Origin: an uncultured Dialister sp.
GTDB lineage: Bacteria; Bacillota; Negativicutes; Veillonellales; Dialisteraceae
DNA length: 64,000 bases
Direction of reading: 5' to 3'
NCBI GenBank assembly: GCA_900543455.1
Contig: UQRR01000001.1
Location: 1 to 64,000, forward strand
Below the pieces are notes generated by a model. The model was not told the origin of the DNA and ran no database searches. It saw nothing but the letters and a program-made list of their open reading frames with translations. Position 1 is the first letter of the stretch; each line of letters begins with the position of its first letter. The translations under genes were made by a program, and so were the position numbers. This document shows positions 50,781 through 61,300 of this stretch, piece by piece.

Positions 50781-51671
50781 ATGCAGAGACTTGTATCCTA
50801 CAACTACAAAGGCGAACGCCAGTGGGGCGTCCTGTCCGCCGACGGCACTTCCATCTACCCCGCCATCGATCTTGAAGAAACCTACTTCATCCCCCTCGCT
50901 GAGACGCTGGGCGATTTCATCGAAAGCGGCGAAGAAGGCCTCCTGAACCTTGCTCACGCGCTCGAAATGAACGGAAAGGACAAAGCCATCACTCCGATCG
51001 CGCTCGCAGACGTCCGTCTCGAAGCCCCCTTCTACCCCAGAAGGAACGTCCTCTGCGTGGGCAAGAACTATCAGGCACATGTCAAGGAATTCGACCAGAA
51101 CGCCAATGCCAAAAACCCGGAAGATCCGATCTTCTTCACCAAAGCCACCACCTCCATCATCGGGCCAGACGAGGAAATCGACAGCCATCCCGCAGTCACC
51201 CAGGAAGTCGACTACGAAGGCGAGCTCGGCGTCATCATCGGCAAACGAGGCACGAACATCGCGGAAGAAGATGCGATGAAATACGTCTATGGCTACACCA
51301 TCATCAATGACGTCACCGCCAGAGACCTGCAGAAAAAGCACCTCCAGTGGTTCCGCGGCAAGAGCCTCGATACCTTCTGCCCGATGGGCCCGACCGTCAT
51401 GGTCGGTGACTGGCCGCTCCCCTTCACCATCTACACGAAAGTCAATGGCAGCCTGCGTCAGGAAGGCACCACCACCGACCTCATCTTCTCCATCCCGAAA
51501 CTCATCGCGACTCTCTCCGACGGCATGACTCTCCTCCCGGGCGACGTCATCGCGACCGGCACCCCGCAGGGCGTAGGCATGGGCTTCAACCCGCCGAAAT
51601 TCCTCAAAAAAGGCGATGTGGTAGAAATCAACATCGACCCGATCGGCACACTGAGAAATCCAGTGAAATAA
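50781..51671 (+). CDS. Fumarylacetoacetate hydrolase family protein
   Basis: 296 residues of the FAH/HpcE superfamily: metal-dependent hydrolases or decarboxylases of 2-keto acids, tautomerases or oxaloacetate decarboxylases. NVLCVGKNYQAHVKEF, DPIFFTKATTSIIGPD, VDYEGELGVIIGKRG (metal-binding Glu/Asp set) and TPQGVGMGFNPPKFLKKGD are diagnostic. Plus-strand monocistronic gene with its own promoter and terminator. The exact substrate cannot be told from sequence. Confidence 0.92.
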   Translation: MQRLVSYNYKGERQWGVLSADGTSIYPAIDLEETYFIPLAETLGDFIESGEEGLLNLAHALEMNGKDKAITPIALADVRLEAPFYPRRNVLCVGKNYQAHVKEFDQNANAKNPEDPIFFTKATTSIIGPDEEIDSHPAVTQEVDYEGELGVIIGKRGTNIAEEDAMKYVYGYTIINDVTARDLQKKHLQWFRGKSLDTFCPMGPTVMVGDWPLPFTIYTKVNGSLRQEGTTTDLIFSIPKLIATLSDGMTLLPGDVIATGTPQGVGMGFNPPKFLKKGDVVEINIDPIGTLRNPVK

Positions 51672-51687
51672 TATTTCATCAAACACA

Positions 51688-51724
51688 AAAGTGCGACAAT
51701 CCAGCAAAGATTGTCGCGCTTTTC
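51688..51724 (+). terminator. Terminator of the FAH gene
   Basis: AAAAGTGCGACAATC, loop, GATTGTCGCGCTTTT. Confidence 0.88.
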
Positions 51725-51766
51725 TATTGAGGTCAACGAGATTGCCTATCGCCATTTCTCATTTCT

Positions 51767-51813
51767 AAGGAAGCACTGATTCAATCGTTACCAGATTGAA
51801 TCAGCGTTTCCTT
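51767..51813. mobile_element. Short MITE derivative (two ends only)
   Basis: AAGGAAGCACTGATTCAATC, seven-base loop, then GATTGAATCAGCGTTTCCTT. 20-bp arms with one mismatch; no interior. Confidence 0.65.
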
Positions 51814-51824
51814 GGATAAGGGGG

Positions 51825-51975
51825 ATCCCCGTATCGTCATCCCGAGCGTAGCCGAGGGATCTCTACTGCACTGCGGTAATCAGCACGTATGCATGGACAC
51901 AGCAGCGATGCCTTGTTGCTGCGTTATACCACCGTCTCGCATGTGCCGTATACCGTCCTGCAAGAAAGATCTCCA
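51825..51975. repeat. Dispersed GTCATTCCGAGCG-type element
   Basis: CGTATCGTCATCCCGAGCG, GCCGAGGGATCTCTACTGC and downstream sequence similar to 42130-42270 and 50415-50560, so the unit is about 130 bases long with a conserved TACCGT-CTGCAAGAAAGAT end. Confidence 0.55.
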
Positions 51976-52136
51976 GGGAAACACTGATTAAATTGTTGTC
52001 AGATTTCATTCTTGGATTTTTATACAGAGCAAGGAATCATCTGACGCGAATAGCGAGCTATTTAAGGAGGATGATGACGAAGCTATGTATAAAAATCCAT
52101 ATGAAATCTAACTCTGCAATTTAGTCAGCGTTTCCC
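51976..52136. mobile_element. Full-length MITE-like element, 161 bp
   Basis: Terminal inverted repeats GGGAAACACTGATTAAATTG and CAATTTAGTCAGCGTTTCCC match at 18 of 20 positions. Similarity between the two arms continues inward for about 55 bases (GATTTCAT...GGATTTTTATAC on both sides), leaving a centre of about 50 bases with CCTCCTTAAATAGCTCG. No coding capacity. No clear target-site duplication. Family members are listed at 39384, 16494, 51767, 17863, 7219 and 40319. Confidence 0.7.
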
Positions 52137-52301
52137 TAGACTTTGCTCGAGATGACGATATGGGATCTTCTTCATCTCACATACGACGCTATATTACTTT
52201 CACGCCGCACCCGTTGAACCTATAGAACCAGCCGAACCTCTCTCCCACACACGTCAGGGACTCCCCTTATATCTTTACCTCCTGCCTGCTTTCAAGGCAA
52301 C

Positions 52302-52345
52302 AAAAAGGATGAAACCAAGCCTTACGCTTAGTTTCATCCTTTTTT
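52302..52345 (-). terminator. Terminator of the receptor-autotransporter operon
   Basis: Minus strand AAAAAGGATGAAAC, 15-base loop, GTTTCATCCTTTTT. Located 35 bases after the autotransporter stop. Confidence 0.9.
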
Positions 52346-52379
52346 GTTTGCGTTCTCACGCGGTCAATCGAGGACTTTA

Positions 52380-55300
52380 TCAGAATCTGAGGCGGATGCC
52401 GGCATTCAGCTTCCACTTTCTCTGGAAGTCGCCGCCAAGATCTCTTGCAAAGTCTGCGTAGAGCTGGGTATTGCCGCCAAGGCGGTACTCTCCGCCGAGG
52501 ACCAGCTCTGCCCAGGTGTCTTCTCCGTCAAAGGAGGTGGATTTCCATCCGCCGTCTTTGGCAAAGTAACGGGTGTCGATGTCTCCATTGAATTCATGCG
52601 CCAGGTAGAGTCCTGCATGGAGGCTGCCATGGGCTTTCTTCATTCCTGCTTCGAATCCGAGGCGGCCGACAAGGCTGTCGTAGCTGTCCTGATAGATGTT
52701 CATGATTGCGCCATTGTTTGCGCTGCCGGTGTAGTCCTTGCTTCCTACACGGGACCAGGTGAGCTGTACTTTCGGGGTGATGTAGCTCATCTCGCTGCCG
52801 AAGGTCTTCCCGTATTCTGCGGTGAGGCCATAGGCATTGGCTTTGTAGTCTGCATGCAGCTTGTTTCTGAGTTCGGTATAGACATCGTATTCGTTTTCTA
52901 CACGGCCGGCTTTGGCTGCCACTCTGAAGTAGCTGCCATTGTCCATCTTCTTCACGCCGTAGACGCCGAAGCTGTAGAGCTTGTTGTCGCCTTTGCCGCC
53001 AAGGAGGTAGTCACTGTCGCCATCACGGTAGTCGAAGGCTACGCCGGTGTGCCAGCCATTTGCGAGGGCTTTGTCGTAGCCGATCTGTGCGCCCCAGTAG
53101 CTGTTGCTGTCTTTCAGTCCGCTGACATCCGAGGAGGTCTTGCCGCCAAGAGCTTTGGCAAAGATGCCGTCTTCATCAGCGAGGTCTGCTCCGGTGTAGG
53201 TGTCCTGCATGTTGTCACGCCAGCTGTGGAAGGAGGTGGTGACAGCGCTCCTTGCGCCCTTCATGACGAAGGTCTCGTAGTCACCTTCTTTAATGGTCGG
53301 TTCCCACGGGATGCTGTCAACGTCCAAGGCGCCTTTCTTGTCTTCGAAGGAAATCGATCCGGTCTTGGCGCTGGAGGAGGTGAGACCTTCGCCGATCTTG
53401 ACTTCACCCGTCAGATTCTTGCCGTTACCCGCATTATTGCCCTCTGCATAGAATGCTTTCTTGGCCAATGCTTTCAGCATACCAGTCACGGCATCTTTAT
53501 CCGCCATGTTGATACCATTGTTCGCGGTGTAGAGGGTCATGCCGGAGCCGGCTGCTGCTTTGGCGATCTTCACATCGCCGCTGGTGAATGTGCCATCATC
53601 TTTATGCGCAAGGATAAAGGTTTCGTATCCACTGTAATTCGAGATATTGAGTTCCTGGGTTCTCTTGGTCATATCGATGTAGCCGGTATCCGCCTTAGTA
53701 GCACCGCCGTTAACGGTCAGGCCGGCTGCCGAGGCTGCTGCCGGAGCTTTGGCCATTCTCAGCAGGGACATACCTGCAGTTTCATCCTTGTCATCAGTCA
53801 GTACCCATGTTGCACCGTTCTTAATATTCATTACAATGCCACTGTTAGCATCAACCTTATAGCTACCGGTCAACTTAGACTGAGCATCATTCAGGCTGAT
53901 TTCCACGCTGCCGCCGTTGCTTGCATTTACATCACCGTTGATGATGCCGGTTGCTTTGCCGCTGTCTACGGTAATGCTACCGCCATCGGCATGGATGCCG
54001 CCGTTGATGGTCAGTGCACTGTTGTTGCCGTTAACAACTACGTTAGCATCTGCACCTGCGTTGATTGCCACATCGGTGCCGTTGATAACAGTGCTGCCGG
54101 TCAAGGTTACGTTACCGTTTGCCGCATTGATACCAGTTGCGCCGCTGATGCTGGTATTGCCATTAACAGTAACGCTTGCACCTTCTGCATTGATGCCTGC
54201 GTCTGCCCCCTTCAGCTCCAGCTTAGCCTTGGTGGTATCGATGGTGATATCTGCCTTGGCATTCACAGCAGCTCCTTCCGCTACAGCGATCTTTGTCGGA
54301 TCCTTCGTGAAGGTGTACTTGCCTTCTTCCTTCAAGACGCCATTCTGCTTATAGAGGTAGTCTTCCTTCGTGTTGCCGGTGATGGCCTGCGTATAGGTAT
54401 CTGCCTGCTGTTCATCTGGATAGGTAATGCCCGGTGTCATCGTGCCGTCTTTGTAGCTACCTTTGCCGTCTTTCTCGCTGAATGCGATGTTTCCGGTCTG
54501 CTGAGTCTGGCTGCTTGCGGTTAAGCCATCGGCAATCTTCACATAGCCGGTCAGATTCTTCTCACCGTTTACATACGCACGGTAGGTCAGCTTGCCAGCT
54601 AGTGCATTCAACACGTTGGCTACACTGTATTCGTTATCCATAGATACGCCGCTGTTGTCGGTGATCAGGGATACGACAGAGCCTTCGGCGGCCTTCTGGA
54701 TGATAGTGTCGCCTGCTTTGTAGTTCTCTGCCGCTTCACCATTTCCTTCATGTGCGTAGTAGATATTCGTATTGCCGCTGTAATTACCCACGCTGATATC
54801 GCCTGCATCGCTTGCCACAAAGATGCTGCCCTGATGACCGGAGAAGGAAGCCAGCTGGCTCGCGCCATTGACGTTCCAGATAGAGTGATCCAGCGTGAGA
54901 TTCATTGCCTTGCCATTGCTGTGACCGGTCCAGGTGGCATGATCCAGATTGGCGTTTACAGTGTTGCCGGAAAGGTTGCTCCCTGTCCAGGTGGCACCGC
55001 TTCCCATGTAAAGGTTCACGATGCCTGCGCTGCTTCCGCTGGCATTGCTTACGTCGCCCTTCCAGAAGGAATCCTTGGTATTGAGGCCGATGCTGACATC
55101 GGCACTGGCACCGACATTATCCATGCCGCCGCCGAGATATACATTGCCTTCCATCTGTACATTATTATTGCCTGCACCGATGATAGCTCCTTCGGCATCC
55201 TTCTTAACATTCACATTCACCTGTCCGCGGTTCTTGGAAGCGAATTCACCATAAGCACGGATAGCATATTCTGCTCCGTTGATCGCCTTGATGACGCCAC

Positions 55301-58300
55301 CGCCAACCTCAACCTTGGAGGCAACTGCGCTGATTGCTTCGTTGGCACCGGAAGCATTACTCTTATCAGCCACAATATCAACGAGACCGTCAACAGTAAT
55401 CGTGGACATAACGCCGCCAACACCGTTCATGCTCTTGATCACTGCAGCATTTCCCGGCTGTGTGCTCTTCGCACGCAATGTCAGTACATTGTCAGCACCG
55501 GCATTGTGAATATGAATCGTACCGCCGCCATTCACGAACAGTGCACCGATCTGACCTCCCTTGGTGCTTTCCGCACTGATGGACATAGCACCGGCATGAT
55601 TGATACTCACTACGCCCTTGCCGATCGCTGCGATACCGGTTGTATGCGTATCCGTCGTTGCATCTACCGTCAGCTTGTTGCCATTCATATCCATGGTCAC
55701 AGGGTGATTTTCATCGGAGCTAGAAATACCTGCACTGATCTGCGGCAGGTAAGGACCACCGGCTATCAAATGCTTTTCAGGTGTGATGGTCGTGCTGTCT
55801 GCGGTAAATACATAGGTGCCATCGTCCTTCAGTACGCCTTTTTCTACGTAAACCGTATCAACAGCTGCGTCACCGGTCATTGCCGCAGTAAATTCTTTAG
55901 CGATCTGGCTGCCCGGCTTACTGGTCTTATACTCATAGTAGCCCTGACCAGGTGTCTTTGTGCCGGTTGCATCGGTGGAGAAGGAAATATCGCCGGTCTT
56001 CAGAGCTGAGGAAGCTGTCAGGCCTTCAGCGATCTTCACTACGCCTGCCAGATGACCATCCGTATAGTTCTTGTAGAACAGCTTGCCTGCCAGGTTGTTC
56101 AGTACGTTTGCCACTTTATCCTTAGCATCAGCGGAATCGCCATCTGCAAAGCCGGAGGTAATGCCCTTATTATCTGTAATAAAGGTGATCGCAGAGCCTT
56201 CTGCTGCATTGGTAATATTGAAGCTGCCGCCAATAATCTTGGTCGGATCAGAAGCATCATGATCATAGAATACAGTGGTATGACCGCTGTAATTCACCAC
56301 AGAAATAGGATGGCTGTCCTTCTGATAAATCAGGCCTGCGTGATCTGCATCTTTGCCGCCATGCAGTGTTGCCAGCGTGCTGCCTGTCCATACAGGATTT
56401 TTGGACGCTATGGTCGTAGTTGTCACATGGGACTGCTGTTCATTGGTCCAGGTGGCACCGTTTTGCAGATACAGGTTGAACTGGCCAATATCATGCGTGG
56501 TGTTACCACCGGTGCCATAGTCATCATTATACTGGTCATAAGCTGCAACGCCCTTCCAGAAGGATTTGTCATTAGTCAGAGCAACGTTGAGAACGCCTGC
56601 ATCCTTCCAGTCAATCAGCTGACCGCCGGTATATTCCACAACCTTCTTGCCATATTGGCCGGTTGCATACATATCACCGGTAATCTTAGTGGTTGTATCG
56701 CCTGCTGCGCCGTCCTTCATGTTGATGTCCAGCGTGCCTTTATCTACGCGGACTGCATAGAAATTATGCGAATGATCGCTGTCTTCGGCTGCAGTAATAG
56801 TGCCGCCGCCAACAGATACCTTGGTATCCTTGCCAACGAGCTTAATACCGCTGCCGCGTACACCGGAGATATCGACCGGACCACTGACAGTCACAGTGGA
56901 GCTGTCACCGGTGACCAGAATGCCGGCAGCATTCTGGCCTGCGCCGCGTTCTCTAACACCTTTGACATTGCTGATTGTCAGCGGGCCGTCAATAGTAATC
57001 TCGCTCTGCTGGCCCTGAATATTAATGCCTGTTGCGGAATCCCCCTGAGTGATCACATCAGTAATTTCTACCGGACCGGAAATATTCAGGTGCGCATTTC
57101 CCAAGGCGTAAATGCCATGAGAGGCTCTGGTATCGGTATTATTTGCCGAAATCGAAAGCTTTTGGTCAGTTGACGGATTGATCACATGGATGTATGCATT
57201 ATTGTCTGCATAAATCGCTGCTGCCTGTCCGTCGGATTGCTCAGCATGCAAAGCCAGTCCCTTGCCGGACATTTTGACAGTCATCGGGCTGGAAGGAGAG
57301 GTCGATTCGCCTGCGTAAAGGGCGCTGGCAAAATTACTAGTAATATTCGATTCAGTTACAGAAACATGCGCCACGCCGCTTTCATTCAGCTCACGACTCA
57401 GGCTGATATCTTCAGACTTGGTAATTGCGCCTGTTTTATAATTGGGCTTTTCCTGTTCCGGCGTATAGGCATAGAATCCCTGTCCTGCCTTTTTCGTCCC
57501 ATTAGTTCCGTCAGAGAAGGTCACATTGCCGGAGGCTTTGACAATCGCGCTTGCGCTCGATGCTGTCAGACCGTCTGCAATCTTAACAACGCCAGACAGA
57601 TTTGCATCCTTGTAGCCTGTATAGAACAGCTTATTAGCCAGCTTGTTCAGTACTTCCTTGACATGATTCTTTTCTGCTGCCGTATCACCATCCACAAAGC
57701 CACCGGTAATCCCCTGGCTATCGGTGACCAAAGTGATCTTGGAATCGGAAGCGGCAGCCTTGATCGTAAAATCACCACCATGGATGGTCAGCGGATCATT
57801 TGCATCATGACCATAAACAACAGTTGTGTCACCGCTGTAATTATATACGGTAATACCCTTGTCGGAATTCTGATAGATTACACCGGAGCCGTCCAGCTTA
57901 GAAACATTGCTGCCGGCAAACGTTGTCTTCAGCGTATCTACTGAACGACCGGTTTCATGATTCCATACGGATCCTTCTGCCATTGTCAGATTCAACTGAC
58001 CAGCAGGTGCATTATACGTACTTCCGGGAATATTGCTTACTGCGCCTGTCCATTTGGAACCCTTCGTCATATTGACATTGATAACAGAAGCTTTATTATC
58101 TGTTACCTTCATGTCACCGGTAACGTCCAGAACTCCGGCAGTAATGCCTTCACCGGTATTCAGGTTAATGGTACCCTTATTGGCCTGCAAAGCATAATAT
58201 TGGCTATATTCCGTACCGTTAGACATATCCGCAGCTTTAATAGTTGCACCGGCAGTAGATATAGTCGAAGCATTCAATACACGGATAGCACTTCCCAATA

Positions 58301-61300
58301 CGTTTTCAATATTAAGATTACCCTTAACAGTTATATTGATGGGAGCATCTGCACTTGAAGAACCATCTGCATAAATACCTGCTGTATTCGGTCCAACCTT
58401 GTTGCCGTTCTGAACATTCTTGATGGCCAGGTCTTTTTCAAATACAACATTGCCTTTGGTACTTACATATACACCATAAGCACCTCGAGTAGCACTAGAT
58501 TTAACTCCGTCTATCTCCACATCGGTATTTGCAGTAAGGGTGCCACCATCGCTAACGCGAACGCCATAGACATACTTAGCATTAGTATCTGCATTGCCAT
58601 CAGCACCAAGACCAGCGGAAACCTTCAGCACGCCATTGCCCTTGGAATCCTTAATCTCCATGCTCTTATTTTCGCCAACGAAAACCGTAGACAGATTGCT
58701 TTTATTATCACCACTGGTATTAAGCTTCAAGGTGTGGCCCTGTAAATCAACAACAAGCGGGCTTACTGCGTCGCCTGCTACATACATAGCGCTGGGAGCC
58801 TCACCGGATACCCCGGTCTGAGCTTCAGTAACATTAATAGAAACTACACCGTTAACATCACTTTCGCGTGTTTCCCCGATGTTTTCTGATTTCTTGATAG
58901 CTCCCGTTTCGTAAGTCTTCGTATCCTCTTCTGGGGTATAGGCATAGAATCCCTGTCCTGCCTTCTTAGTACCTGTATCAGCGGTGGAGAAAGTGATGGT
59001 TTCAGATCTCAAGCTGGCAGAAGATGCCGTCAAGCCTTCTGCGATCTTGACCGTTCCGCTAAGATTTCCATCTGCGTAGCCCGTATAGTAGAGTTTTCCT
59101 GCCAATGCGTTCAGCGTGCCGCTGATGAGGTTCTTCTCGTCTGCTTTGGTCGAATCGAAATCCAAACCAGCATGATCGGTAAGAAGGGTGATCTTACTGC
59201 CTTTGTCTGCCTGGGAAATCTTTACGTCTCCGCCAAGGATAGCGTAACCGCCGTTGGCGTCTGCCGGTTTTGTTGTGTCATGTTTGTAGATATAGGTACT
59301 GCTGCCGCCATAGTTCTGGATGGTGACGGTGCCAGCCTCTGCATCTGTCATATCGATGACACCACCGTTTCCTGTCATCCGCTTCAGGCTGCTTGTTCCA
59401 CGGTTGTTCCAAGTGCCTCCAAGGGTGAGGCTGGTATTATTTCCTGCACTGCTTCCCGTCCAGGTGCTGTCTTTCCCGATGGTAACGGCGTAAGCCCCGT
59501 TTCCAACGGCATTCCCCGTCCAGTTTGCTTGATCTGTCAATGACAGAGTCACACTCCCTGCTCCGTCAAGGCTGCCGTTTAATGTGGAGTCTTTTCCGGA
59601 AAGGATCGCTTCGATGCTGGAATGATCACCACTCACCAGACCTTTCAGTACGGTCTTCTTTCCTTTCAGGATGGCCTTGCCGCCTTTGTCAGCTTTGATA
59701 GTGCTGCTCACACTGCCATTGGCTGTGAAGGTACCTCCATTGACATTGATATTGTCTGCCGCAAGCACACCATCAGTTCCTACAGTCATCGTTCCTGTTG
59801 TGGTCAGATCTTTGGCATGGGTCTCACCGTTTACCGCAAGGACGCCCGCATTGGCGATGCTGCCGCTCACGGTCGTCGCTGCATTAAGGATCAACTGGCC
59901 GCTGTTTTCTACATCTCCAGAGATGGTCGATGTGCCAAGCGTTACGCTTCCGCCCTTCTGTACGTTGACAGCCTTTTCAGTCCCGGTGATTTCGCTCTTG
60001 CCCTTGAGTGTCACGGTGCCAGCCGCATCGATCCCCATCTTGCCATTGACTTTGAGTGTACCTGCCGTGATGTCTACCGTCTTTCCAGCCGCTGCACGGA
60101 TCCCGGCTTCTCCGCCGGTCAGATCCAGTTCATTTTCATCGGCTGTGATAGTCACGTCTTTCACTGCATCGACAGCTGCGCCTCCCTCTACCCGGATCGT
60201 CGTTTTATCCTTGGTAAAGGTGTACACCTGATCCTGCCATACATGATCATCCTTGTACTCTTTGTCATCTCCGCCAGTTATCGAAGAAGTGAAGAGCGTC
60301 TTCGACTGTTCAGCCGGAGGTTCCGGCGTTTCTCCACTGCCTGCAAAGCTGCCCTGACCATTCGTCTGATTAAATGCAATATTTCCGGTATATTTAGCCA
60401 CAGAGGAAGCTGTCAAGCCTTCCGCGATTTCCACTTTCCCGGAAAGGAAATTTCGTCTATTGACAGCGTCCTTATAGTACAGCTTTTCTGCCAATGCATC
60501 CAAAACCTGATTCCTTATTGCATCAGACTGCATATGGTCATCATAATTCGTCCGGAGAACGATTTCCGACCCACTGGAAGCACTGCCGATGGTCACATCC
60601 CCGCCCAATATCTTCGTGGGGTTCTCGCTGTCATGTGAATACAGTACCTTGGCCGCTCCAGAGAATTTGTCAATCGTCAGCGAGTTGCTGTTTGCTGTCT
60701 GAATGATGACACCCGCTGTATCACTAGTACCGGACTTCGTACCCCCATGCAGGTATGTCACATGGCTGATTCCCTGGTTTCCTACATCTTCATCGTCCTG
60801 TTTATATCGGGTATTATTGGCCTCATTGGTCCAAACAGCCCCATTCTGCAGCCACAGATTGACTTTACCGCCATTATCAATGATACCATTCAGATACGAT
60901 TTTTCGGTTGTCAATGCCAGATTGATATGCCCTGTTGTTTTCAGAGCAAAAATATCTCCATCCAGCTGCACATCATGAGTGCCTGGCGTAGCTCCGTCCT
61001 CCCCGGTATTCATATTAATGGTTCCTACATAGGCACCCAGGGTATAGTACCCATATTTCGTACCCTTCGGCACCACGATATGACCGCCACCGATGATGAC
61101 CTGACTATCATCTGCATTGGTTGTCACACCATTCCCATATACCGTCATGTCCACATCACCAGTAACAGTGACTTTACTTTTTTCGATATTCGTCAGGATG
61201 CCTGCATTATTGAAACGAGACAGAACATTTTCCTGATTGACAGGAATGCCCCAAGTATCGCTATCTGCCCCAGCAATTTTTAGATTCCCATTGACAGTAA

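Noticed and set aside
50760..51755. 331-codon minus-strand frame opposite the FAH gene
   Set aside because: Plus-strand product has clear FAH motifs, promoter and terminator; the antisense frame has none.
52344..54524. Long open frame (726 codons) antisense to the autotransporter, with further ones at 54750-56009 and 56052-57173
   Set aside because: They mirror the repetitive Gly/Thr/Asn/Ala-rich codons of the real gene, contain only low-complexity hydrophobic sequence and have no ribosome sites; the signal peptide and barrel lie on the other strand.
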